Positions 37,160-46,807 of a stretch of DNA of 64,000 nucleotides are shown here, piece by piece. The position numbers and the translations under genes are program-made. Source of the stretch: Terriglobia bacterium (lineage in GTDB: Bacteria > Acidobacteriota > Vicinamibacteria > Vicinamibacterales > CAVVIG01); contig JAIQFX010000012.1 of NCBI GenBank assembly GCA_020073005.1, forward strand, positions 1 through 64,000, read 5' to 3'. Within the stretch, counting starts at the first letter, position 1; each line of letters opens with the position of its first letter. The notes under the pieces are model-generated. The model made no database searches. It was not told the DNA's origin and saw only the letters and a program-made list of their open reading frames with translations.

Positions 37160-40100
37160 ATGCGCAGACTGCTGACGCTTCTTGTCACTCCCCGACGATT
37201 CACTCCCGTAGCGGCAGTTCTGCTGCTCGCTCTTTGTGGCTACGTGGCATTTGCTGCCATCTCGCTCTCGACTGTCACCAGCTCCTCGCAGAACTTCGAC
37301 GGGATGGGCATTCCGGCGACGACGTCGACGGCGTCGACGTTGCCCGCAGACTTCCGCGCGGACAATCCCGCGACGGTTCGCACGGTGGGCACATTCGCAG
37401 GCGCCGGCACGACGACCGCGCGCGCGGGAGGCGCCAGCCTGTCGACGTCGGCGGGGAATGGCATCTACAACTTCGGCGCCGGCACGGCGACGTTGGGCAG
37501 CTCCGATAGAGCCGTCGGGTTTCTCTCCTCCGGCACCGCGACTGCCAGCGGCAACCTCTACGCACAATTCGCGAATAACACCGGCAGCGCCTTGAACGGA
37601 CTGCAGATCTCGTACAACGTCGAGAAGTATCGCAAGGGCATCAATGCCGCCGGCTTCCGAATCCAGTTGTTCTATTCCATGGACGGGAGCGCCTGGACGA
37701 GCGCGGGAAACGACTTCCTGACGGCCTTCGCGGCAGATCCGGGCACGACCAGCAGCGACAATACCGGCTACGCGACGGCGCCGGGTGTGACGGTCGCGGT
37801 CACGAACAAGACGCTGAACGTCGCGATTCCGAACGGCAGCAACTTCTATCTCGCGTGGAACTACTCGGTTACGTCCGGGTCGGCAACCACCAACGGACAG
37901 GCGCTCGCGATCGACGACATTTCCATCCTCGGCATTGGCAGCGGACCGACCAATCCGACCGGCGCCGGAAACGCGGCGCCGGCCACTATCCAGGCGGGCA
38001 ACTCGACGCTGCTCACGGTCGCCGTGACGCCGGGCGCCAATCCCGCGAGCACGGGCCTCGCGGTCACGACAGACCTGAGCGCCATCGGAGGATCCGCATC
38101 GCAGCAGTTCTTCGACGATGGCACGAACGGTGACCTGACGGCAGGCGACAACATCTTTTCCTTCACGGCAGTGGTGCCCGTCGCCACCAGCGCCGGAGGC
38201 AAGTCGCTTCCGGCTGCGATCAGTGACGCGCAGGGACGCAGCGGGAACGCGTCGATCGCGCTGACCGTGACGCCGGCGACGACGTCGCCGACGGGAATCG
38301 GGTCCGCCGATCCCGCCAGTCTGCAGGCGGAGCACGATACGCTGCTCACGGTGGCAATTACGCTGGGCACGAATCCCGTCAGCACTGGTGTGACCGTGAC
38401 GGGCGACCTGACGGCGATCGGAGGCGGCGCGTCGCAACAGTTCTACGACGACGGCACGCACGGCGACGTCGTCGCCGGCAACAACGTCTTCTCGTTCAAG
38501 GCGACCGTGGCCAGCGGCACCACCGCAGGCGCGAAGACGTCGCCGGTGACGATTGCCGACGCGCAGACGCGCAGCAGCACGGCGTCCCTCGGACTGACCG
38601 TGCTGCCGCCTCCGCCGCCGACGACCGTGAAAATCAGTCAGGTGTACGGCGGCGGCGGGAACTCGGGCTCGACGTACCTGAACGATTTCATCGAGCTCTT
38701 CAATCAAGGCTCCACGCCGGTCTCGCTGGACGGCTGGACGGTGCAGGCCACATCCGCGGCCGGCACGTCGTGGACGGCGAACGGCGTGCCGACGCCGTTG
38801 TCGGGAACGATTCAGCCCGGCCACTACTATCTGATTCAGGAATCCGCGAACGGCGGTGGAACGACGCCGCTGCCGACCCCCGACGCGATCGGCGTGCTGG
38901 CCTTGAGCGCCTCGAACGCGAAAATCGCGCTCGTCGCGAGCCCGGCGACGCTGAGCGGGTCGTGTCCGCTTGGTGGCCTGGTCGTGGACTTCGTGGGATA
39001 CGGGACGGCGAACTGCTCGGAAGGCGGCGCCGCGGCGCCGACACTCTCGAACACCACGTCGGCCGTGCGACGCGGCAACGGCTGCGTGGACACCGACAAC
39101 AACGCCAGCGACTTCGCCGAAGTCGGTCCGATCCCGCGCGACAGCGCGGCGCCCGTGCACTCGTGCGGGGGCGATCCGGCCGAGCCGTCCGGCGTGGGCA
39201 TCGCGTCGCCGTCGGCCCTGGATCCCGCAACGAACACGCTGCTGACGGTGCGCGTCACGCCGGCGAGTGTCCCGGCGAGCGGCGGCGTCTCGGTCATCGC
39301 GGATCTGACGAGCGTCGGCGGCGCGGCCGCGCAAACCTTCTATGACGACGGCACGCACGGCGATCTGCTCGCCGGCGACAACGTGTTCTCGTTCCTTGCG
39401 ACCGTCGGCGTGGACATCACGACCGGCGCGAAGTACATGGTCCCGGTCATCCGGGATGCCGAGGGCCGGACGGCGACCGCGCCCATCACGCTGACGGTGA
39501 GCAGTCCGACGTGCGGCGTCGAGCGGTGGACCGTCAAGGTGGGATCGGACATGGACGTGGATCTCGTGAATCTCGGCGCCCATGTGCCCACGACGATCGC
39601 CACGCTCGCGGCGCTGCCGGCGCCACTGTCGTCCGACATCGATCTCGGCGGGCCGTTCGCGAACAACCGCATCACGCCGACCGAGACGACGGTGTTCGTC
39701 ATCGACGCGACGATGACCTTCTATAAGAAGGAGACCGACGTCGACTACCACATCGTCCTCGACGATGGCGCCGGGCACACGCTCATCTCGGAGATCCCGA
39801 ACCCGGCGTGCATCCTGGCGCCGAGTCCGCTCGGATCCGGCCGTGTGCTCGTGCCGAGCCCGCTGGGCGCGGGGATCGCCGCGGCTCGCGAGAAATTCGA
39901 CACGCGCCTCTCGGCGCAGACGTTCTTCCAGAACGCGGGCATCCCCGTGCGCATGACGGGCGTCGGCTTCTTCGACTTCGAGCACGGCCAGACCGGCGTC
40001 GCGCCGAACGCGATCGAGCTCCATCCGGTGATCGACATCAGCTTCCGCGGCAACACGACGGCGACGCTGATGTCCAGCGCGAACCCGTCGGTGTACGGCC

Positions 40101-40909
40101 AGCCGGTGACGTTCACGGCGACGGTGACCAACCTCGGCAACGAGGGAGCGTTCACGCCGACCGGCGAAGTGACGTTCTTCGACGCCGGGAACTCGTTCGT
40201 CGTGGCGCTCGACGGGAACGGGCAGGCGGCGTTCACGACGAGCGCGCTGACCGCGGGACCGCACGCGCTGACCGTGTCCTACGTCGGCGACGCGACGTCG
40301 CTGCCGGGCGTCTCGGCGCCGCTTCCCATCACGATTGACCCGGCGCCGCTGACGGTGACCGCCGCGGACAAGACGCGCGAGTTCGGCGCGCCGGACCCGG
40401 TGTTCACGGGAACGCTCACGGGCGTCGTGCCTGGTGACGACATCACCGCGTCGTACGCCACGACGGCGGTGTCGACGAGCCTGCCGGGCACGTACCCGAT
40501 CGTCGCGACGCCGAACGATCCGCTGGGGCGGCTCGCGAACTACACCGTGACCGCGCACGACGGCGTCCTGACGATCGTCGACACGACGCCGCCGGCGATC
40601 CTGTCCGTCACGCCGAGCGTCACGTCGATCTGGCCGCCGGACCACAAGATGGTGTCCGTGTCGATCGCGGTGAGCGCGAGCGACGCGGTCGATCCGTCGC
40701 CGGCGTGTCACGTGACCGGCGTCACCGGCAACGAAGGGTCGAGCGCGGATTGGCAGATCGCGGGACCGCTGACGGTGAACCTGCTCGCCGGCCGCGACGG
40801 CGGCGGCAGCGGCCGCATCTACACGATCGGCGTGCAGTGCGTCGACAGCTTCGGCAACGCCTCCTCATCGTCGACCGCCGTCGTGGTGCCGCACGACCAG
40901 CGGAAGTAA
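37160..40909 (+). CDS. Secreted multidomain surface protein with lamin-tail domain and Ig-like repeats
   Basis: A 1,249-residue secreted protein. Signal peptide (VAAVLLLALCGYVAFA); N-terminal beta domain (about 40-255); two about 105-residue repeats (about 267-372, 377-485) and a third (about 674-783), each with FDDGTNGDLTAGDNIFSF-type Asp-rich loops that may bind calcium; a lamin-tail domain (about 490-668: ISQVYGGGGNSGSTYLNDFI, ELFNQGSTPVSLDGW); an unassigned domain (785-967); an Ig-like Big_3 domain (970-1062); an MBG domain (about 1063-1139: APLTVTAADKTREFGAPDPV); and a C-terminal domain (1140-1249). No sorting motif or lipobox, so the anchoring is unclear. It has no catalytic motif. Probably adhesive. 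An antisense open frame covering it is only a GC-bias artefact. Confidence 0.88.
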   Translation: MRRLLTLLVTPRRFTPVAAVLLLALCGYVAFAAISLSTVTSSSQNFDGMGIPATTSTASTLPADFRADNPATVRTVGTFAGAGTTTARAGGASLSTSAGNGIYNFGAGTATLGSSDRAVGFLSSGTATASGNLYAQFANNTGSALNGLQISYNVEKYRKGINAAGFRIQLFYSMDGSAWTSAGNDFLTAFAADPGTTSSDNTGYATAPGVTVAVTNKTLNVAIPNGSNFYLAWNYSVTSGSATTNGQALAIDDISILGIGSGPTNPTGAGNAAPATIQAGNSTLLTVAVTPGANPASTGLAVTTDLSAIGGSASQQFFDDGTNGDLTAGDNIFSFTAVVPVATSAGGKSLPAAISDAQGRSGNASIALTVTPATTSPTGIGSADPASLQAEHDTLLTVAITLGTNPVSTGVTVTGDLTAIGGGASQQFYDDGTHGDVVAGNNVFSFKATVASGTTAGAKTSPVTIADAQTRSSTASLGLTVLPPPPPTTVKISQVYGGGGNSGSTYLNDFIELFNQGSTPVSLDGWTVQATSAAGTSWTANGVPTPLSGTIQPGHYYLIQESANGGGTTPLPTPDAIGVLALSASNAKIALVASPATLSGSCPLGGLVVDFVGYGTANCSEGGAAAPTLSNTTSAVRRGNGCVDTDNNASDFAEVGPIPRDSAAPVHSCGGDPAEPSGVGIASPSALDPATNTLLTVRVTPASVPASGGVSVIADLTSVGGAAAQTFYDDGTHGDLLAGDNVFSFLATVGVDITTGAKYMVPVIRDAEGRTATAPITLTVSSPTCGVERWTVKVGSDMDVDLVNLGAHVPTTIATLAALPAPLSSDIDLGGPFANNRITPTETTVFVIDATMTFYKKETDVDYHIVLDDGAGHTLISEIPNPACILAPSPLGSGRVLVPSPLGAGIAAAREKFDTRLSAQTFFQNAGIPVRMTGVGFFDFEHGQTGVAPNAIELHPVIDISFRGNTTATLMSSANPSVYGQPVTFTATVTNLGNEGAFTPTGEVTFFDAGNSFVVALDGNGQAAFTTSALTAGPHALTVSYVGDATSLPGVSAPLPITIDPAPLTVTAADKTREFGAPDPVFTGTLTGVVPGDDITASYATTAVSTSLPGTYPIVATPNDPLGRLANYTVTAHDGVLTIVDTTPPAILSVTPSVTSIWPPDHKMVSVSIAVSASDAVDPSPACHVTGVTGNEGSSADWQIAGPLTVNLLAGRDGGGSGRIYTIGVQCVDSFGNASSSSTAVVVPHDQRK

Positions 40910-40920
40910 GCCGGCGGTCG

Positions 40921-41646
40921 TCAGCGGCCCTGAAGCGTGAAGTTGATCGTCACGGTCATCACGAGAGGGACCGCCACGCCGTTGAGCAGCGTCGGCGTGT
41001 ACTTCCACTGGCGCACGGCGTCGACGGCGGCTTGATCGAGGAGCGGAATCGATCGCAGGACGCGCACGGATGCAACGTCGCCGTGCGTGTCGATGATCGC
41101 CTCGAGGATGACGACGCCTTCCTTCCGCGCCGCCGACGCGATCGCCGGATAGACCGGCGCGACATCGACGAGCTTTCGCGGCATCTGCATTCCTGAGTGA
41201 AGCCTGATCGGATCCTGCGGCGGCGCCGGTGGAGGCGTTCGCTCGACGATCGCGGCGCGCGGCTCTCCCGATCCAGGCTCGTGATCGACGCCGTCGATCA
41301 CGCCAACCTGTTGCGTCTTCACGTCTTCGAATCCGGTCTCGGGGATGATTCCCGCCGGCGGAACAATCGGCGCCGCGTTGATCGATGCCGCGTGTTCGAG
41401 CGGCTTCTCTGCGCGCGTGCGTTGCGGCGGCGGCAATGGGATGTCGAGCAGCTGGATGGCGCGGATGCTCTCGAACGACAGCGGGCGTCTCGGCGTCGGC
41501 AGCGGGCCGACGGCCAGCAACTGCGCGACGAGCAGGCTGGAGATGACGACGGCGTGAAGGACGATCGAGCAGACGGTGAGCGCGCGTCGAAGCGCGGCGC
41601 GCGAGGCAGGGCGTACGACGGCATCGCCGAACAGATCGCGCGGCAT
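40921..41646 (-). CDS. TonB-family energy transducer
   Basis: A 241-residue protein with cytoplasmic N-terminus, one transmembrane helix (about 25-45, ALTVCSIVLHAVVISSLLVA), a Pro-rich periplasmic linker (ERTPPPAPPQDPIRLHSG) and a TonB C-terminal domain (VDVAPVYPAIASAARKEGVV, then AVRQWKYTPTLLNGVAVPLVMTVTINF). It should transduce proton-motive force to TonB-dependent receptors such as the Oar-like protein at 3029. ATG 41646 has GGAGGG 6 nt upstream; the ORF to 41667 lacks this. No exbB or exbD is nearby. Ends 11 nt from the convergent surface-protein gene. Confidence 0.92.
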   Translation of the reverse strand: MPRDLFGDAVVRPASRAALRRALTVCSIVLHAVVISSLLVAQLLAVGPLPTPRRPLSFESIRAIQLLDIPLPPPQRTRAEKPLEHAASINAAPIVPPAGIIPETGFEDVKTQQVGVIDGVDHEPGSGEPRAAIVERTPPPAPPQDPIRLHSGMQMPRKLVDVAPVYPAIASAARKEGVVILEAIIDTHGDVASVRVLRSIPLLDQAAVDAVRQWKYTPTLLNGVAVPLVMTVTINFTLQGR

Positions 41647-41761
41647 GGACCCTCCAGTCGTGATCACGATCGGAGCGCGCCGCCCGGCCAGCTCGACGTC
41701 GCGCTTATCGCGGACTTGTCATCACGTCAGGTTGGACACCGATTGACGGTGGAGGTTCCCG

Positions 41762-42460
41762 CTATCGCTTCAGAGCGCGGTTCGCACGACGAAAGACCGC
41801 GTCCATCATCGGCGGCGTGAGCTTGCCGGTGTTCGTGTTCTGCCGGCTCGGGTGGTAGCAGCCGATCAGCGTCTGGCCGTTCGACAGACGATGCGCGAGC
41901 GCGTGGCCGAACGCCGGTCTGGGCCGCGCGTTCACGCCGCGCTCTTTCAGCAGCCGCAAGTACGCGTCGAACGCGATCCGGCCGAGCGCGACGACGACGC
42001 GGATCCGCGGCAGCGCGGCGATCTCGGCGTCGAGATGCGGCAGGCACCGCGCGATCTCTTCAGGCGTCGGCTTGTTGTCGGGCGGCGCGCATCGCACCGC
42101 GGCCGCGATGAACGCGTCTTTCAGCTTCAAGCCATCATCACGACGCTGCGAGGTCGGGATGTTCGCGAAGCCGGCGCGGTGGAGCGCCGACATCAGGAAG
42201 TCGCCTGAGCCGCCCACGCCGTCGCCCGTGAAGACGCGGCCGGTGCGGTTGGCGCCGTGCGCGGCGGGCGCGAGGCCGATCAGCAGCAGCCGCGCCTTCG
42301 GATCGCCGAAGCCGGGGACCGGCTTGCCCCAGTAGATTTCGTCGCGAAACGCGCGCCGCTTCTCGCGCGCGACGCGCTCGCAGTACTTCCGGAGACGCGG
42401 ACAACGCTCGCACGAGATGATCTGCTCGCGAACGGAGGCGAGCGCGATGAATGTGGTCAT
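41762..42460 (-). CDS. udgB: Type-5 uracil-DNA glycosylase
   Basis: A 232-residue DNA-repair glycosylase that removes uracil (and some other damaged bases) from DNA. Iron-sulphur ligands in CERC (Cys17, Cys20) near the N-terminus; motif A is GLAPAAHGANRTGRVFTGD, typical of family 5 (UdgB) rather than family 4; motif B is HPSRQNTNTGK. The first codons ATGACCACATTC are shared with the downstream-lying (upstream in transcription) M13 peptidase gene because both starts fall in the same palindromic intergenic repeat. Probably transcribed after the M13 gene or from within that 90-nt spacer. Confidence 0.92.
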   Translation of the reverse strand: MTTFIALASVREQIISCERCPRLRKYCERVAREKRRAFRDEIYWGKPVPGFGDPKARLLLIGLAPAAHGANRTGRVFTGDGVGGSGDFLMSALHRAGFANIPTSQRRDDGLKLKDAFIAAAVRCAPPDNKPTPEEIARCLPHLDAEIAALPRIRVVVALGRIAFDAYLRLLKERGVNARPRPAFGHALAHRLSNGQTLIGCYHPSRQNTNTGKLTPPMMDAVFRRANRALKR

Positions 42461-42552
42461 CGAGCCATCTGGTTATCTGATCATCGATTGGTCGATTGGA
42501 CTGTTCGTTCGAAATGACTCAATAACCAAATGACTCAATGACCACATTCACC
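42449..42552. repeat. About 100-bp palindromic intergenic element, copy 1
   Basis: Left arm GTGGTCATCGAGCCATCTGG and right arm, read on the minus strand, GTGGTCATTGAGTCATTTGG pair as a long imperfect hairpin. The left arm contains the udgB start codon and the right arm overlaps the stop of the M13 peptidase gene. Homologous to the element at 44571. Confidence 0.8.
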
Positions 42553-44584
42553 ATACACGACAGGCGTTTGCGCGGACCATGGGGGCATCCGGTTTACACG
42601 CAAACGCCTTCTGGAACTCCGGCATGTTCGAGATGACGCCGTTCACGCGGTAACGCGCCGGCGCGTGCGGGTTGGTCTGCGCGAGCATCCGCTCGCGCTC
42701 GGGCCGCGAGTTCTCGCACCAGCTCTGGCCGTAGCCGACGAAGAAGCGCTGTTCCGGCGTGTAGCCGTCGAGCGTCGACGTCGTCGCCAGGGTCGCCGGC
42801 GTCAGCGTCGCGAGGTACGCCATCAGCGCGATGCGCGTGCCGCCGTTGTCCGCGGCGTTCTCGCCGAGCGTGAGCTTGCCGTTGACCTTCACTTCGTCGA
42901 CGGCCGTGAAGCCCGAGTACTCGTCGACGACGCATGCCGCGCGCTCGTCGAACGCCTTCGAGTCCTCCGGCGTCCACCAGTCCTTGAGGTTGCCCTGCGC
43001 GTCGAACTGCCGGCCCTCGTCGTCGAAGCCGTGCGTGAGCTCGTGGCCGATGATCGCGCCGGCGCCGCCGTAGTTGACGGCCGGATCCGCGCCGGTCGTG
43101 AAGAACGGCGGCTGCAGGATGCCGGCGGGGAAGTTGATGTTGTTCTGCAGCGGGTGGTAGTACGCGTTCACCGTCGGCGGCGTCATCTCCCACTCGCCCT
43201 TGTCGAGCGGCTTGCCGATCCGGTTCATCTGGCGATGGAACTCGAAGATGTTGGCGCGCTGCGAATTGCCGAGCGCGTCGCCGCGGACGATCTTCAGCGC
43301 GCTGTAGTCGCGCCACTTGTCCGGGTAGCCGATCTTGTTCGCGATCGCGTGCAGCTTCACGATCGCGGCCTGCTTCGTCGTGTCGCTCATCCAGCTGAGG
43401 CCCTGGATGTCCTGCTCGAGGGAGGTCTCGAGCTCGCGGACCATCTTCAGCGTGTCTTCCTTGGCGCGCGGCGGGAACGTCTCGCGCACGAACGCCTGGC
43501 CGAGGGCTTCGCCAAGATCGCTGTCGGTGTACTGCACGCAGCGCTTCCAGCGCGGGCGCAGCTCCTGCACGCCCATCAGCGTCGTGCTGTAGAAATGAAA
43601 GTTCTCGTTGACGAACGGCGCGGACAGCACGGCCGCCGACGCGTGGACGAGCTGCCAGCGCAGGTACGTTCGGACGTCGGCGATCGGCGTGGACTTCGCC
43701 AGCGCGTCGAACGCCTTGAAGAATTCCGGCTCGGTCACGTTCACGGCGTCGATCGACGCCGCGCCGACGCCCTTGAAGTACTGGCTCCAATCGAACGACG
43801 GCGTCAGCGCCTGCACCTCCGCGCGCGACAGCTTGTGATACACGGCCGACGGGTCGCGCCGCTTGACCGCGTCGAACGCGTCCTTGGCGAGGGCCGTCTC
43901 GATGCGCATCACGGTTGCCGCGGCCGCGGCGCTGTCGCCCAACCCCGGCCCGAGCAATCCGTACATCTTGCCGACGTGCTCCACGTACTGCGTCCGCAGC
44001 TCGACCGACTTCGCATCGTCGCGGAAGTAGTAATCGCGGTCCGGCAGGCCGAGGCCGCCCTGATCCGCGATCGCCATGATCATGCTGGCGTTCTTGAAGT
44101 CCGACTCCGCGCCGAAGCTGAAGAACGCGCCGACGCCCATCGTGTGCAGCTCCGCGAGGAGCGACGGCAGCTCGCGGACGCTGGAGAAGGCGGCGATCTT
44201 CTTCAGCGCGGCATCGAGCGGACGCGCGCCCCTGGCGTCAATCGCCGATTCGTCCATGCAGCTCGCGTAGTAATCGCCGATCTGTTGCGTCAGCGGATCG
44301 CGCGCGGCCGCGGCCGTTTCCAGAATCTTGCGGAGCAGCGCGTTGTTCCGCTCCTGCAGTTCCTCGCCGCGGCCCCACGCCGATCGATCGGCCGGAATCG
44401 GATGATTCGCGGTCCAGCCGCCGCAGGCGTACTTGTAGAAGTCCACGCAGGGATCAGCGCCGCGATCGATGAGCGAGAGGTCGAGGCCGGAGGCCGATGA
44501 CGCTTGGCCGTGTGCGACTCCGGTCGACAGTGGAAAGACGATGCACGTGAAGGCGAGGAGGAGGCGGCGCGTGAATGTGGTCAT
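42548..44584 (-). CDS. M13-family (neprilysin/endothelin-converting-like) metallopeptidase 1
   Basis: A 678-residue secreted zinc peptidase acting on short peptides. Signal peptide (RLLLAFTCIVFPLSTGVAHG); N-terminal M13_N domain (DPCVDFYKYACGGWTANHPIP); zinc motif HELTH (His514-His518) in IIGHELTHGFDDEG, third ligand Glu in GENAADNGG, and C-terminal M13 signature CRVW. Length is normal for bacterial PepO-like proteins. The start MTTF lies in a palindromic repeat. It is a tandem paralogue of the next upstream gene; both are transcribed on the minus strand, with udgB downstream. Confidence 0.94.
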   Translation of the reverse strand: MTTFTRRLLLAFTCIVFPLSTGVAHGQASSASGLDLSLIDRGADPCVDFYKYACGGWTANHPIPADRSAWGRGEELQERNNALLRKILETAAAARDPLTQQIGDYYASCMDESAIDARGARPLDAALKKIAAFSSVRELPSLLAELHTMGVGAFFSFGAESDFKNASMIMAIADQGGLGLPDRDYYFRDDAKSVELRTQYVEHVGKMYGLLGPGLGDSAAAAATVMRIETALAKDAFDAVKRRDPSAVYHKLSRAEVQALTPSFDWSQYFKGVGAASIDAVNVTEPEFFKAFDALAKSTPIADVRTYLRWQLVHASAAVLSAPFVNENFHFYSTTLMGVQELRPRWKRCVQYTDSDLGEALGQAFVRETFPPRAKEDTLKMVRELETSLEQDIQGLSWMSDTTKQAAIVKLHAIANKIGYPDKWRDYSALKIVRGDALGNSQRANIFEFHRQMNRIGKPLDKGEWEMTPPTVNAYYHPLQNNINFPAGILQPPFFTTGADPAVNYGGAGAIIGHELTHGFDDEGRQFDAQGNLKDWWTPEDSKAFDERAACVVDEYSGFTAVDEVKVNGKLTLGENAADNGGTRIALMAYLATLTPATLATTSTLDGYTPEQRFFVGYGQSWCENSRPERERMLAQTNPHAPARYRVNGVISNMPEFQKAFACKPDAPMVRANACRVW

Positions 44585-44670
44585 CGAGTCATCTCGTTAT
44601 CTGGTCAGTGATTGGTCAATTGAGCATCGCAATGACTAGATAACCATATGACTCAATGCCCAAATTCACC
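44571..44670. repeat. About 100-bp palindromic intergenic element, copy 2
   Basis: Left arm GTGAATGTGGTCATCGAGTC; right arm on the minus strand GTGAATTTGGGCATTGAGTC. Contains the start of M13 peptidase 1 and the stop of M13 peptidase 2. Confidence 0.8.
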
Positions 44671-46693
44671 ATACGCGACAGGCGTTTTGACGCACCATCG
44701 GCGCGTTTTGTTTACAGGAGAACGCTTTTCTGAATTCCGGCATGTTCGATAACGGACCGTTGACGCGGTACTTGTTCGAGGAATGCGGATTCGTGGCCGC
44801 CTTCAGCCGCTCGGCCTCGGGCCGCGCGTTCTCGCACCACACCTGCGCCCACCCGATGAAGACGCGCTGCTCGCCGGTGAAGCCGTCGACCTTCGGCGCC
44901 TTGGCGCCAGGCCCGGCCAGATACGCCATCAGCGCGAGCCGCAGACCGCCGTTGTCCGCCGTGTTCTCGCCGAGCGTGAGCCGGCCGTTGATGTGCGTGT
45001 CGCCGGCGACGGTGTAGCTCGAGTACTGATCGGCGACGCAGTTCGCGCGCTCTTCGAAGGCCTTGCCGTCGGCGGCCGTCCACCAGTCGCGCAGGTTGCC
45101 CTGGCCGTCGAAGCGACGGCCCTGATCGTCGAAGCCGTGCGTCAATTCGTGGCCGATGACGGCGCCGGCGCCGCCGTAGTTGACGGCCGCGTCGCGGCCC
45201 GCGCGATAGAACGGCGGCTGCAGGATGCCGGCGGGGAAGTTGATGTTGTTGCGGTCGGGACTGTAGTACGCGTTCACGGTCGGCGGCGTCATGCCCCATT
45301 CGCTGCGGTCGACCGGCTGGCCGATCTTCTTCAGATTGCGCTCCCGGCTCCACGCCAGCGCGCGCTGCTCGTTCCCGAGCGCATCGTCGCGCGTCACGCG
45401 CAGCGCGGAGTAGTCGCGCCACGTGTCGGGGTAGCCGATGCGATCGACGACGGCGTCGAGCTTCACCATGGCGGCCTTCTTGGTCTCGCCGCTCATCCAC
45501 GGCGCCGCGTCGATGTCCTGGCGCATCGCGTCCTTGATGCCCTGGACCATCTTCAGCATGTCGGCCTTGGCCTGTGGGCCGAACGCCTCTTCGACGAAAG
45601 CCTTACCCAGTGCCTCGCCCAGGAAATCGTCGGTCCACCCGACGCATCGGCGCCAGCGCGGCAGCTCGGCCTGCTGTCCGTTGAGCGTGCGGCTGAAGAA
45701 ATCGAAATTCGCGTCGGCGAATCGCTTCGGCAGCAGATCGGCCGACGCGTGCAGCAGGTGCCAGCGCAGGTACGCCTTGAGATCGGTGACCGGCGTGGAC
45801 GCGATCAACGCGTCGAGCGCTTTCATGTAGTCCGGCACCGACACGTTGATCGAATGGAACTCCGGCGCCTGCGACGCGGCGACGTACTTCTTCCAGTCGA
45901 AACTCGGCGTGAGCGCCTGGAGATCGACCGGCGTCATGGGATGCTGCGTCGCCGACGGATTGCGCCGCTCGACCCGCCCCAGCATCGCCTTCGCCATCGC
46001 GGTTTCGAGCGCAAGCACGGCCTTCGCCTCGGCGGCCGCGCGGTCCGCCTCGATGCCGGCCAGCGTGAACATCTTCTCGACGTGCGCGACGTATTGCCCG
46101 CGCTGCTCGGCCGAGCGCGTGTCGGTCTTCAAGTACGTCTCGCGATCCGGCAGGCCGAGACCGCTCTGATCGACGTCCGCGATCTGCTGTGTCGCGTCGC
46201 GCAGGTCGGTCTGCGATCCAAAGCGGAAGAGCGTCTGCACGCCGATGCCGTGGAGATGCGCGACGAGGACGGGAAGATCGTCGGGGTTGCTGAGCGCGTT
46301 GATCGTCGCCAGCTCGGGCCCGAGCGGCGCGAGGCCGTTGGCTTCGATGCCGGGCTCGTCCATGCACGCGGCGTAGAAGTCGGAGGCCTTCTTGCGATCG
46401 CCCTCGGGGCGTTCATTACCGGGCGCCTCCAGGATGCGTCGCAAGATCGTGAAGTTCCGATCCTGGACTTCCTGGAACCGGCCCCACGAGCGGCGGTCGG
46501 CGGGCAAGGGGTTCTTCGCGACCCAGCCGCCGCACGCGAACTGATAGAAGTCGGTGCACGGATCGGCGGCGCGATCGAGCGCGTCGAGCTCGACGCCGGC
46601 CGGCGCGGCCGCGGGTCTCGCGCTCTGGGCGGCGCCGAGCGTCGCCGCGACGGGCAGCGCAACGAATGTGAAGGCGACGATCAAGCGGCGCAT
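44666..46693 (-). CDS. M13-family metallopeptidase 2
   Basis: A 675-residue secreted zinc peptidase, paralogue of the adjacent protein. Signal peptide (RRLIVAFTFVALPVAATLGA), DPCTDFYQFACGGWVAKNPLP, zinc motif HELTH (His515) in VIGHELTHGFDDQG, GENTADNGG and terminal CRVW. ATG 46693 is chosen because GGGGAAGGGGAACC lies directly upstream; the ORF to 46711 is less likely. It is divergent from aceE. The tandem pair suggests local duplication, with the intergenic palindromes maintained. Confidence 0.94.
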   Translation of the reverse strand: MRRLIVAFTFVALPVAATLGAAQSARPAAAPAGVELDALDRAADPCTDFYQFACGGWVAKNPLPADRRSWGRFQEVQDRNFTILRRILEAPGNERPEGDRKKASDFYAACMDEPGIEANGLAPLGPELATINALSNPDDLPVLVAHLHGIGVQTLFRFGSQTDLRDATQQIADVDQSGLGLPDRETYLKTDTRSAEQRGQYVAHVEKMFTLAGIEADRAAAEAKAVLALETAMAKAMLGRVERRNPSATQHPMTPVDLQALTPSFDWKKYVAASQAPEFHSINVSVPDYMKALDALIASTPVTDLKAYLRWHLLHASADLLPKRFADANFDFFSRTLNGQQAELPRWRRCVGWTDDFLGEALGKAFVEEAFGPQAKADMLKMVQGIKDAMRQDIDAAPWMSGETKKAAMVKLDAVVDRIGYPDTWRDYSALRVTRDDALGNEQRALAWSRERNLKKIGQPVDRSEWGMTPPTVNAYYSPDRNNINFPAGILQPPFYRAGRDAAVNYGGAGAVIGHELTHGFDDQGRRFDGQGNLRDWWTAADGKAFEERANCVADQYSSYTVAGDTHINGRLTLGENTADNGGLRLALMAYLAGPGAKAPKVDGFTGEQRVFIGWAQVWCENARPEAERLKAATNPHSSNKYRVNGPLSNMPEFRKAFSCKQNAPMVRQNACRVW

Positions 46694-46807
46694 GGTTCCC
46701 CTTCCCCGCAAGTCACGTTACAATAAGTGTTTGGGACCTACAGCCGCGGCGTCACAGAGCCGACATATCCCGATAGCAGCGACGCTCAGCGAAAGGATTT
46801 CGCGCCC

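Noticed and set aside
36602-40711. Uninterrupted minus-strand ORF of 1,369 codons opposite the threonine-dehydratase and surface-protein genes
   Set aside because: Its product is Arg/Asp/His-rich with no domain, as expected for the antisense of GC-rich codons. The plus-strand genes have clear domains. It is a mirror ORF.
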